From Devosia limi DSM 17137 (GTDB lineage: Bacteria; Pseudomonadota; Alphaproteobacteria; Rhizobiales; Devosiaceae): a stretch of DNA of 64,000 nucleotides. Position 1 is the stretch's first letter, and every line of letters starts with the position of its first letter. The DNA lies in assembly GCF_900128975.1 (NCBI RefSeq), contig NZ_FQVC01000017.1:1-64000 (forward strand), written 5' to 3'. Made by a program: the position numbers and the translations under genes. A model generated the notes under the pieces. The model saw only the letters and a list, made by a program, of their open reading frames with translations, did no database searches and had not been told where the DNA came from. Shown here one piece after another: positions 25,133-33,024 of this stretch.

Positions 25133-26614
25133 GTGTCCAGTCGTATCATTCCGGTCCAGCCCTTTGACTATGTGGTGTTCGGCGCCACCGGTGACCTGAC
25201 CAAACGCAAACTGATTCCGGCGTTGTATCACCGTTTCAAAGACGGGCAGTTCGACGAGCAGTCCCGCATCATCGGTGCGTCGCGCTCCAAGCTGAGTTCT
25301 GCCGATTTCCAGCAGGCCGCTCGCGATGCCATCGCCCAGTTCGTCGAGAAGGACTATCAGGACGAGGCGGTTATCGAGCGCTTCATCAAGATTTTCTCCT
25401 ATGTGCCGGTCGACGCGACCAACCCGGAAGGCTCGGGTGATCTGGGCAAGGAATTGCGTGACGATCCCAAGGTGGTGCGCGCCTTCTATCTGGCCGTGGC
25501 GCCTGATCTGTTCGAGCCGATCGCCGAATACCTGCTGCAGAAGAAGCTCTATCGCCGTGACGCCCGCGTCGTGATCGAGAAGCCGCTGGGGCACGATCTG
25601 GCCTCGTCGATGGAAATCAACGATGGCGTGGCCAGGATCTTCAAGGAAGATCAGGTTTACCGCATCGACCATTATCTCGGCAAAGAGACGGTGCAGAACC
25701 TGTTGGCCCTGCGCTTCGCCAATACGCTGTTCGAACCCATCTGGAATTCGGCCCATATCGACCACGTGCAGCTGACCGTGGCGGAATCGGTCGGCGCTGG
25801 CACGCGCGGCTATTACGACGAGAGCGGCGCGCTCCGCGACATGATCCAGAACCATATGCTGCAGCTGCTGTGCCTCGTGGCCATGGAGCCGCCCGCCAGC
25901 GACGATGCCAATGCGCTGCGCGACGAAAAGCTCAAGGTACTGCGCGCGCTCAAGCCGATCACCAATGGCGAAGTCGCCAAGAATACCGTTCGCGGCCAGT
26001 ACAAGGGCGTGAAGTCGGAAACCACTTCGGTGGCCGGCTATCAGGACGAATTGCCCGAGGACAAGAAGGGCAGCCGCACCGAGACGTTCGTGGCGCTCAA
26101 GGCCGAGGTCGAGAACTGGCGTTGGGCCGGCGTGCCGTTCTATTTCCGCACCGGCAAGCGCATGGCGCAGCGCGTTTCGGAAATCTGCATCCAGTTCAAG
26201 CCGATCCCGCATTCGATCTTCGACCATGCAGAAGGGGCGCCCAAGGCCAATAAGCTGATCATCCGCCTGCAGCCTGACGAAGGCGTCAAGCTGATGATGA
26301 TGATCAAGGATCCGGGGCCGGGCGGCATGCGCCTGCGCGAAGTGCCGCTCAATCTGAGCTTTGCCCAGACGTTCTCGGAGCGTACACCTGAAGCCTATGA
26401 GCGCCTGCTGATGGACGTGATCCGTGGCAGCCAGGCACTGTTCATGCGCCGCGACGAACTCGAGGCCGCCTGGAACTGGGTCGACCCGATCCGCCATGCC
26501 TGGGACCGCTCGAGCGATGCGCCACAGAGCTATGTTGCGGGCACCTGGGGCCCCAGCGGCGCCATTGCCCTGATCGAACGTGACGGACGCACCTGGTATG
26601 AGGACGATATTTAA
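25133..26614 (+). CDS. zwf: Glucose-6-phosphate 1-dehydrogenase
   Basis: A 493-residue NADP-linked enzyme of the oxidative pentose phosphate and Entner-Doudoroff routes, producing 6-phosphogluconolactone. The nucleotide motif FGATGDLTKRKLIPALY is near residue 15, the active-site block RIDHYLGKETVQN follows, and the domain closes with FYFRTGKRMAQRVSEICIQFKP. Length is standard. It uses a GTG start with an AAAGGA ribosome site. The pgl start follows its stop at once. Confidence 0.97.
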   Translation: MSSRIIPVQPFDYVVFGATGDLTKRKLIPALYHRFKDGQFDEQSRIIGASRSKLSSADFQQAARDAIAQFVEKDYQDEAVIERFIKIFSYVPVDATNPEGSGDLGKELRDDPKVVRAFYLAVAPDLFEPIAEYLLQKKLYRRDARVVIEKPLGHDLASSMEINDGVARIFKEDQVYRIDHYLGKETVQNLLALRFANTLFEPIWNSAHIDHVQLTVAESVGAGTRGYYDESGALRDMIQNHMLQLLCLVAMEPPASDDANALRDEKLKVLRALKPITNGEVAKNTVRGQYKGVKSETTSVAGYQDELPEDKKGSRTETFVALKAEVENWRWAGVPFYFRTGKRMAQRVSEICIQFKPIPHSIFDHAEGAPKANKLIIRLQPDEGVKLMMMIKDPGPGGMRLREVPLNLSFAQTFSERTPEAYERLLMDVIRGSQALFMRRDELEAAWNWVDPIRHAWDRSSDAPQSYVAGTWGPSGAIALIERDGRTWYEDDI

Positions 26615-27316
26615 GTGACACAAGCTCTCGATCGCCGCAGCTTTGCCGACAAGCCGACCCTGGCCAAGGAACTGGCCGAGGCCGTTGCCGACCGCATTCG
26701 CACGGCCATCGCCGAGCGTGGCATGGCGGCGATTGCCGTCAGCGGCGGTTCGACCCCAGCCCGCTTCTTCCAGACACTGGGCAAGACCAAGGATATCGAC
26801 TGGTCCAAGGTCATCGTGACGCTGGTCGACGAACGCTGGGTCGATGAAACCAGCGAGCGTTCCAATGCCTTGCTGGTCAACGAAAAGATGCTGCAGGGCC
26901 CGGCCGCAACCGCCCGGTTCTTCCCGCTCTATTCGGGAGGCGACGAGCCGACCGCTGCGGCGGTGGCCAAGACCAACGCGCTCCTGGCCGGCTTGCCGAC
27001 GCCGTTTGCCGCTGTCGTGCTGGGCATGGGCAGCGACGGGCATACTGCTTCCTTCTTCCCCGGTGGCGATACCCTGGCCGAGGCGCTGTCGGCGCCGGGG
27101 CCGGCCATTGCCATTCGGGCGCCTGGCGCGGGCGAACCGCGCATCACCTTTACCCTTCCGCGTCTTCTGGACACGGATGGGCTCTACCTCCACATCGAAG
27201 GGGAGGAAAAGGCCGGCGTTCTCGACGCTGCGCTGGGCGATGGTCCCATCGAGGACATGCCCATCCGCGCCGTGTTGCGCTCCGGCCAGACTGTAACCGT
27301 CTACTGGTGCCCATAG
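26615..27316 (+). CDS. pgl: 6-phosphogluconolactonase
   Basis: A 233-residue DevB-type lactonase that hydrolyses the Zwf product. Motifs: AIAVSGGSTPARFFQTLG, VTLVDERWVDETSERSNALLVNEKML, VVLGMGSDGHTASFFPGG and RITFTLPRLLD. The GTG start abuts the zwf stop, so the genes are transcribed and translated together. Confidence 0.96.
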   Translation: MTQALDRRSFADKPTLAKELAEAVADRIRTAIAERGMAAIAVSGGSTPARFFQTLGKTKDIDWSKVIVTLVDERWVDETSERSNALLVNEKMLQGPAATARFFPLYSGGDEPTAAAVAKTNALLAGLPTPFAAVVLGMGSDGHTASFFPGGDTLAEALSAPGPAIAIRAPGAGEPRITFTLPRLLDTDGLYLHIEGEEKAGVLDAALGDGPIEDMPIRAVLRSGQTVTVYWCP

Positions 27317-27322
27317 TCCCCG

Positions 27323-27345
27323 GGGCGGTCCCAAATCGACCGCCC
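27323..27345. other. Intercistronic hairpin between pgl and edd
   Basis: GGGCGGTC and GACCGCCC form an 8-bp perfect stem with a 7-nt loop. There is no T-run, so it is more likely a processing or stability element than a terminator. Confidence 0.4.
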
Positions 27346-27376
27346 TGGCCACTTGCGGCTCCATAAAGGAGCTCAA

Positions 27377-29191
27377 ATGTCTGTCCGCAAATCCGTCCAG
27401 GATGTTACCGACCGTATCACCGCGCGCAGCCGCGATACGCGCCGCGATTACCTCAACCGGCTCGACGCCGCCCGCGAAGCCGGCGTTTATCGCTCGGCCC
27501 TCTCCTGCGGGAATCTGGCCCATGGCTTTGCCGCCTGCTCGCCCTCCGAAAAGGCGGCGCTGGCCGGCAACAAGGCGCTCAATCTGGGGATCGTGACGAG
27601 CTACAACGACATGCTCTCCGCCCACCAGCCCTATCAATTCTATCCGGATATCATCAAGGCCGTGGCCCGCGAGATCGGCGCGACCGCCCAGGTCGCCGGT
27701 GGCGTGCCGGCGATGTGCGATGGCGTGACCCAGGGCCAGCCGGGCATGGACCTGTCGTTGTTTTCGCGCGACGTCATTGCCATGGCGACGGCGATCTCGC
27801 TCAGCCACAATATGTTCGACGCCGCCGTCTATCTGGGCATTTGCGACAAGATCGTCCCGGGCCTGCTGATCGGTGCGCTGACCTTTGGTCACCTGCCGGC
27901 TGTTTTCGTCCCCGCCGGGCCGATGCCATCGGGCCTGCCGAACGACGAAAAGAGCCGCATCCGTCAGCTCTATATGGAGGGCAAGGTCGGCCGCGCCGAA
28001 CTGCTCGAAGCGGAAGCCAAGTCCTACCATTCGGCCGGCACCTGCACCTTCTATGGCACGGCCAATTCCAATCAGATGCTGATGGAAATCATGGGCCTGC
28101 ACCTGCCGGGCTCCAGCTTCGTCAATCCGGGCACCCCGCTGCGCGATGCGCTGACCCGCGAAGCCACGATCCGGGCGCTGTCGCTGACCGCACAGGGCAA
28201 TGACTATACCCCGGTCGGGCACGTCATCGACGAGAAGAGCATCGTCAATGGCCTCGTTGGTCTGCACGCGACGGGCGGTTCGACCAACCACACCATGCAC
28301 CTGATCGCTATCGCGGCTGCAGCTGGCCTGCAGATCACCTGGGATGACATGAGCGACCTGTCCGACGCGACCCCGCTGCTGGCGCGCGTCTATCCCAATG
28401 GCGTGGCTGACGTGAACCATTTCCACGCCGCTGGCGGCATGGGCTTCCTGATCCAGGAACTGCTGGCAAGCGGGCACCTGCACGAGGACGTCAAGACCGT
28501 GTGGGGCAATGGGCTGTCCGGCTATACCGTCGAAGCCAAGCTGATCGAGGACAAGCTGGCCTTTGAGGCCTCGCCCAAGCAATCGGCGCTGCCCAAGGTG
28601 CTGACCGGCGTTGCAACGCCGTTCCAGGAGACCGGTGGGCTCAAGCTGCTGACCGGCAATCTCGGTCGGTCGGTGATCAAGGTGTCGGCGGTCAAGCCCG
28701 AACACCGGGTGATCGAGGCGCCGGCGCGGGTGTTCCATGGGCAGGAAGGCCTGCAGGCGGCGTTCAAGGCCGGCGAGTTGACCGGCGACATGATTGCCGT
28801 GGTGCGCTTCTCCGGCCCCCGTGCCGTGGGCATGCCGGAACTGCACAAGCTGACCCCGGCGCTCGGCGTGCTGCAGGATCGCGGCTTCAAGGTGGCGCTG
28901 CTCACCGATGGCCGCATGTCGGGCGCTTCGGGCAAGGTGCCGGCGGCGATCCACATGACCCCGGAGGCAGTCGATGGCGGCGCGATCTCCAAGATCCGCG
29001 ATGGTGACATGATCCGCCTCGATGCCAATGAAGGGACGCTGACTTTCCTCGGCGACGAGCGCGAATTTTTCGCCCGCACCCCGGCAACCGAAGACCTGCG
29101 CCGCGAGCATTACGGCATGGGCCGCGAGCTTTTCGCCGGGTTCCGCAGCCTCGTCGGTGTTGCCGATCGCGGCGCCAGCGTCTTCCAGTAA
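27377..29191 (+). CDS. edd: Phosphogluconate dehydratase Edd
   Basis: A 604-residue IlvD/Edd-family iron-sulfur dehydratase that makes 2-keto-3-deoxy-6-phosphogluconate. It has [22 protein letters not shown], the cluster ligand region [46 protein letters not shown], and [29 protein letters not shown]. The start at 27377 follows AAAGGAG. The aldolase gene eda is not next to it in this window. Confidence 0.97.
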   Translation: MSVRKSVQDVTDRITARSRDTRRDYLNRLDAAREAGVYRSALSCGNLAHGFAACSPSEKAALAGNKALNLGIVTSYNDMLSAHQPYQFYPDIIKAVAREIGATAQVAGGVPAMCDGVTQGQPGMDLSLFSRDVIAMATAISLSHNMFDAAVYLGICDKIVPGLLIGALTFGHLPAVFVPAGPMPSGLPNDEKSRIRQLYMEGKVGRAELLEAEAKSYHSAGTCTFYGTANSNQMLMEIMGLHLPGSSFVNPGTPLRDALTREATIRALSLTAQGNDYTPVGHVIDEKSIVNGLVGLHATGGSTNHTMHLIAIAAAAGLQITWDDMSDLSDATPLLARVYPNGVADVNHFHAAGGMGFLIQELLASGHLHEDVKTVWGNGLSGYTVEAKLIEDKLAFEASPKQSALPKVLTGVATPFQETGGLKLLTGNLGRSVIKVSAVKPEHRVIEAPARVFHGQEGLQAAFKAGELTGDMIAVVRFSGPRAVGMPELHKLTPALGVLQDRGFKVALLTDGRMSGASGKVPAAIHMTPEAVDGGAISKIRDGDMIRLDANEGTLTFLGDEREFFARTPATEDLRREHYGMGRELFAGFRSLVGVADRGASVFQ

Positions 29192-30322
29192 TCAGCCAAT
29201 CGGCGCGGGCCCGACATAATGGGCCCGCGGCCGGATCAATGCGCCGCTCTCGGCCTGTTCCAGGGCATGAGCCAGCCAGCCAATGGTCCGGCCCAGGGCG
29301 AAGAGCGTTAGCGGCGCCGTCTGCGGCAGATCGAAGGCTGCCGCGAGCGCAGCCAGCGCAAAATCGATATTGGGGCGTTCGCCGACCGCCGTTTCGCCAG
29401 CCGCTGACAGGCCCTGATAGAGGGGCGGCAGCGCAAAATGCTGCATCAGTTCCAGGCCTCGCACATCGCCATCCGGATAGAGTCGATGACCGAAACAGGG
29501 CAGGGCCCGGCCCTGCGCCAGATAAGAACGCGCTGCGCCTTCGGGGCCAAGCCGTTCCGCGACCACGACCAGATCCTGCATTGCCGCCGCCGCGCCGCCA
29601 TGTCGGGGCCCGCTGAGCGTGGCCAGACCGGCCAGCACCGCTGCCGCCAGGGATGCGCCAGTTGAGGCGGCGACGCGAGTGGCGAAGGTCGAGGCATTGA
29701 GTTCGTGCTCGGCCAGCAGCACCAGGGCGCGGCGCAGCATGTCGGCGGCCTCCGGGCGCTGCCAGTGCATTGCCAGCCGCTCATGCAGCGGACCGCTCTG
29801 GCGGCCGGTGACCGCAGCGCCAACCGCGCCGACCACGCGCGCGGCCTCCCGATGCAGCACGGCGGGGCTGCGCTCCAGTGAGGGCATGTCGGTGGCTGCC
29901 AATTGGGCGAGGGCTATGAAGGCGGGGGTGATGCCTTCGCCCGACGCCGGAATCGCAATGGATTGGAAAATCACAGGGCCGCTTTGCCAGAGCAGCGCCG
30001 CGACCGTTTCGAGATCGGCATGGCGGGAGAGGGCGGCAGCATCTTCGCCGCGATAGAACAGCCGTCCGTCGATCACGGTTGAAATGGCCGTGTTGAGCAC
30101 CGGATCGCCCCAGGCGATGGACTGGGCGGCGACGGTCTCGGCCTTGCGACGGCCACGCTGGCGGGCGGCGAGGCGCTCGACATCCTCGCTGCTGTAGAGA
30201 CTGCGGCGCGGATCGGCGGGATCTGGTTTGGCGGCAATGCGGCCACGGCTGACATTGGCGTAAAGCGTCTGTGGCTTGGTGCCCAATCGGGCGAGTGCAG
30301 CTTCGGCAGTGACCCAGCCCAT
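29192..30322 (-). CDS. Citrate synthase homologue with N-terminal helix-turn-helix
   Basis: A 376-residue fusion. The first 50 or so residues (MGWVTAEAALARLGTKPQTLYANVSRGRIAAKPDPADPRRSLYSSEDVERL) form a MerR-like/excisionase-type DNA-binding head. The rest is citrate synthase-like, with AALSRHADLETVAALLW, EHELNASTFATRVAAST, GPRHGGAAAAMQDLV, LPCFGHRLYPDGDVRGLELM and the end GALIRPRAHYVGP. Key synthase histidines are partly kept. It is probably an autogenous regulator that senses an acyl-CoA or 2-oxo acid, or a dual enzyme-regulator. The start at 30322 follows GGGG. It is divergent from a second citrate synthase. Confidence 0.85.
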   Translation of the reverse strand: MGWVTAEAALARLGTKPQTLYANVSRGRIAAKPDPADPRRSLYSSEDVERLAARQRGRRKAETVAAQSIAWGDPVLNTAISTVIDGRLFYRGEDAAALSRHADLETVAALLWQSGPVIFQSIAIPASGEGITPAFIALAQLAATDMPSLERSPAVLHREAARVVGAVGAAVTGRQSGPLHERLAMHWQRPEAADMLRRALVLLAEHELNASTFATRVAASTGASLAAAVLAGLATLSGPRHGGAAAAMQDLVVVAERLGPEGAARSYLAQGRALPCFGHRLYPDGDVRGLELMQHFALPPLYQGLSAAGETAVGERPNIDFALAALAAAFDLPQTAPLTLFALGRTIGWLAHALEQAESGALIRPRAHYVGPAPIG

Positions 30323-30345
30323 ATTTCCCCACATTGATCATTCGC

Positions 30346-30369
30346 ATCAAGATTGACGTCAATCTTGAT
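30346..30369. promoter_or_regulatory. Perfect 24-bp palindromic operator between two citrate synthase homologues
   Basis: The half-site ATCAAGATTGAC is followed directly by its reverse complement, giving 24 uninterrupted palindromic bases. It lies 23 bp upstream of the HTH-citrate synthase start and 37 bp upstream of the other gene's start, so it should overlap both promoters. The MerR-like head of the minus-strand protein is the obvious candidate ligand. Confidence 0.75.
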
Positions 30370-30406
30370 TGATCTCATGTACCCCAGCAACACAGGAGAA
30401 CGCAAC

Positions 30407-31483
30407 ATGGCCTCTGGACTGGACGATGTGATCGCCGCCGAAACCACCCTCTCGGATGTGGACGGCGCCAATGGGATTCTGGTGATCCGGGGCCGCTCGC
30501 TCGATGATCTGGCGCGCACCGCCCGCTACGAAGATGTGTTGGCGCTGCTGCTCGGCAATTTTCTCGGTAAAGAAACCCCTCTCATCCAGTCCGAACTCGG
30601 CGTGGCCCGCGCCGCCGTGTTCACCCATCTTGCTGCCGTCGATGCCACAATCCTGGCGCTGACGCCGATTGAAGCCCTGCGTGCACTTATGGCACGGCTG
30701 GCGGATGGGGAGGATAAAGCGGTGGCCCTGCAGCTGATCGCCGCTCCGGCCGTGTTCACCGCCGGCCTGCTGCGTCTGCGCCAGGGACTGCAGCCGGTTG
30801 CGCCGGATGCGGGCCTAGGTCATGCCGCCGACATGCTGCGCATGCTGACCGGCGAGACGCCCAATGTGGCGCAGGTGCGGGCGCTGGACACTTACCTGGT
30901 GACCGTTTCCGACCATGGCCTCAATGCCTCGACCTTTGCCGCCCGCGTGGTGGCCTCGACGCGGGCAGGGCTGACTTCGGCGGTACTGGCGGCACTCGGG
31001 GCGCTCAAGGGGCCGCTGCATGGTGGGGCGCCGGGGCCGGTGCTCGATATGCTCGACGCCATCGGTGAGGGCGACAATGCCGAGGCCTGGCTGGGGGCCG
31101 AACTCGCCGGAGGCGGACGGCTGATGGGCTTTGGCCATCGCATCTACCGGGTGCGTGACCCCCGCGCCGATGCGCTCAAGGCGGCATTGGCAGAGCTGAA
31201 ACTGGCCGGGCAGACGCCGGGTGAGCGGCTGGCGCTGGCCGAGGCGACGGAAGTGGCAGCGCTCAAGCTGTTGCGGTTGAAGAAGCCTGACCGGCGGCTG
31301 GAAACCAATGTGGAATTCTACACGGCGCTGTTGCTGGAGGCCCTCGGATTGCCGCGCGAGGCCTTTACCTGTGTTTTTGCTGCCGGTCGGGTCGGCGGCT
31401 GGGTAGCGCATGCCCGCGAACAGATCGACCACGGACGGCTGATCCGCCCGCAGTCACGCTATATCGGCCCAGCTGCGGCCTGA
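30407..31483 (+). CDS. Citrate synthase / 2-methylcitrate synthase-like protein
   Basis: A 358-residue single-domain citrate synthase-family enzyme: MASGLDDVIAAETTLSDVDGANGILVIRGRSLDDLA, SDHGLNASTFAARVVAST, LKGPLHGGAPGPVLDML, LMGFGHRIYRVRDPRADALK, RRLETNVEFYTALLLEALGLPREAFTCVFAAGRVGGWVAHAREQ. The catalytic His (in FGHRIY), the other His (LHGGAPG) and Asp/Glu region (NVEF) are present. Condensation of oxaloacetate with an acyl-CoA is expected; which acyl-CoA is unknown. The start at 30407 follows AGGAGA. The 3' end overlaps the convergent gene by 25 bp. Confidence 0.88.
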   Translation: MASGLDDVIAAETTLSDVDGANGILVIRGRSLDDLARTARYEDVLALLLGNFLGKETPLIQSELGVARAAVFTHLAAVDATILALTPIEALRALMARLADGEDKAVALQLIAAPAVFTAGLLRLRQGLQPVAPDAGLGHAADMLRMLTGETPNVAQVRALDTYLVTVSDHGLNASTFAARVVASTRAGLTSAVLAALGALKGPLHGGAPGPVLDMLDAIGEGDNAEAWLGAELAGGGRLMGFGHRIYRVRDPRADALKAALAELKLAGQTPGERLALAEATEVAALKLLRLKKPDRRLETNVEFYTALLLEALGLPREAFTCVFAAGRVGGWVAHAREQIDHGRLIRPQSRYIGPAAA

Positions 31484-33024
31484 GCCTGCAACCATTCCGC
31501 GATCGCCGGGGCGTCGTGGTCGGAGAGGGCGTGGCCGGCGTCGAGGGTTTTGACGGTGACCGTGGCGCCGGCGGCCTTGAGGGTGGCAGCGAGGTCGTCG
31601 CCATTGCCGCGATAGGGATCGTGCTGGCCGAGGACGATCAGGATGGCGGTGCCGGAGAGGTCGGCTGCGGGGACGTCCTTGAGCACCTGCACGGGGCGGA
31701 GCAGCACGGCGCGGCGGATCAGGCCGGGATGCAGCAACAGGGCCGCGCCCATGAGGTTGGCGCCGTTGGAATAGCCGAGCGCCGTCATCTTGTCGGCGTC
31801 GAGCTGATAGGCGGACCGGGCGTCCTCGAGAAAGGCTTCCAGCGCGCCGGATTCAAAGCGGATGTCGGCCTGGTCGAATTGCATCGGGGCGGGGCTGCGG
31901 AACCAGCGCTGCACACCGCTTTCGGTGCTGCGTCCGCGCAGGCCGAGCAGCACTGCATTGGGGGCGACCCGGCGCGCCAGCGGCATCAGGTCGGCCTCGT
32001 TGCCACCGGTGCCGTGCAGCAGGACGATGGTCTGGCCGTCGGGATGCTCGGGGGTCTGGAGGCGGTGGATGTAATGCAGGTCGCGATAGACGACGCGCTC
32101 CTCGCCCGGCAGGCCGAACTGGGGCAGGAGGGCAATGATGTCAGCGGCCTCGGCAGCGGCGTCGGGCGGCACGAAAAGCGTGCTGCCCAGCGTTTCCAGC
32201 GGCTCGTCGAGCGTGAATCCCGGGCCGTCCGTGGCAAGCTCGATCAGCACGCCCCCAGGCTCGCGGACGTAGAGCGAGGTGAAATAATTGCGGTCGTGCA
32301 GGTTGGTCAGGCTGGAATTGCGCTTGGCCAGGTCGCGCTCGACGGCATGGACGGCTTCGGCATCGGGGGCCCGGAAGGCGATGTGATCGGCGGAGCCGGG
32401 GCCGGGGGCGCCGCGCCAGAAGCCGGTGGCATCGCGGATATCGACCGTGTCGCCGATATCGGACACGAGCCGCTCGGTGGTGCCGTCGCGGCCAGCGGGG
32501 CGGAAGCCGAAATGGTTGCTGATGAACGCCGTGGTCTGCTCGGGCGTGGCCGAGAGAATGGTGGCGCCGCGAATGCGCCTGATGGCGTGTTCGGGCGGTA
32601 TATCGCTGGCCTTGGGTGCGTCGAGCGGCGGCAAATTGGCGCCGACCAGCTTGATGACCACGCCATCGGGATCGCGCAGCCGCAATTCGGTTTCGCCAAA
32701 GGCCTGCCCGGTGCCCTCGACCTTGACCTGGTGGCGCAGCGCCCGTTCCAGCCAGAAGCCGATGCTGGCCGGATCGATTGCCAGCCCGATCTCGCTGACC
32801 TGCCCCTCGCCGGCACGGCCGGGGGAGCCATCCTGCCAGACGAGGAAGGTGAGCAGCGAGCCGGGATTGGCGGCATAATCGCCATAGAACAGATGCAGCT
32901 GGCGCGGGTCTTCATAGCCGCCGGTGCGCTTGACCAGCCGCAGGCCGAGAAAGCCGACATAGAAATCGACATTGGCCTGCACATTGGCGGTGATCAGGGT
33001 GATGTGGTGAATGCCACTGGTCAT
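31459..33024 (-). CDS. Fusion of MhqO-like ring-cleaving dioxygenase and MhqD-like hydrolase
   Basis: A 521-residue fusion. About residues 1-310 are two VOC-fold modules of the MhqA/MhqO extradiol dioxygenase family (GIHHITLITANVQANVDFYVGFLGLRLVKRT, then DHIAFRAPDAEAVHAV and LYVREPGGVLIELATDGPG with the metal-binding Glu). From about residue 320 an alpha/beta hydrolase of the phospholipase/carboxylesterase type follows, with LLHGTGGNEADL, nucleophile ALGYSNGANL, Asp in VLGQHDPYRG and His in LDAGHALSDHD. In Bacillus these two activities are separate proteins in quinone detoxification. The start at 33024 overlaps the mutL stop by one base. Confidence 0.87.
   Translation of the reverse strand: MTSGIHHITLITANVQANVDFYVGFLGLRLVKRTGGYEDPRQLHLFYGDYAANPGSLLTFLVWQDGSPGRAGEGQVSEIGLAIDPASIGFWLERALRHQVKVEGTGQAFGETELRLRDPDGVVIKLVGANLPPLDAPKASDIPPEHAIRRIRGATILSATPEQTTAFISNHFGFRPAGRDGTTERLVSDIGDTVDIRDATGFWRGAPGPGSADHIAFRAPDAEAVHAVERDLAKRNSSLTNLHDRNYFTSLYVREPGGVLIELATDGPGFTLDEPLETLGSTLFVPPDAAAEAADIIALLPQFGLPGEERVVYRDLHYIHRLQTPEHPDGQTIVLLHGTGGNEADLMPLARRVAPNAVLLGLRGRSTESGVQRWFRSPAPMQFDQADIRFESGALEAFLEDARSAYQLDADKMTALGYSNGANLMGAALLLHPGLIRRAVLLRPVQVLKDVPAADLSGTAILIVLGQHDPYRGNGDDLAATLKAAGATVTVKTLDAGHALSDHDAPAIAEWLQAQAAAGPI

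Noticed and set aside
24107-29110. A 1667-codon open frame on the minus strand opposite the kinase, zwf, pgl and edd genes
   Set aside because: Four well-recognised genes occupy the other strand. The antisense frame is kept open by high GC codon use, its translation has no recognisable domain, and it spans several gene boundaries.
29192-31483. Tandem duplication of one citrate synthase gene
   Set aside because: The two are divergent and clearly different in sequence, and only one carries the helix-turn-helix head. They are paralogues or separate acquisitions, not a recent duplication.
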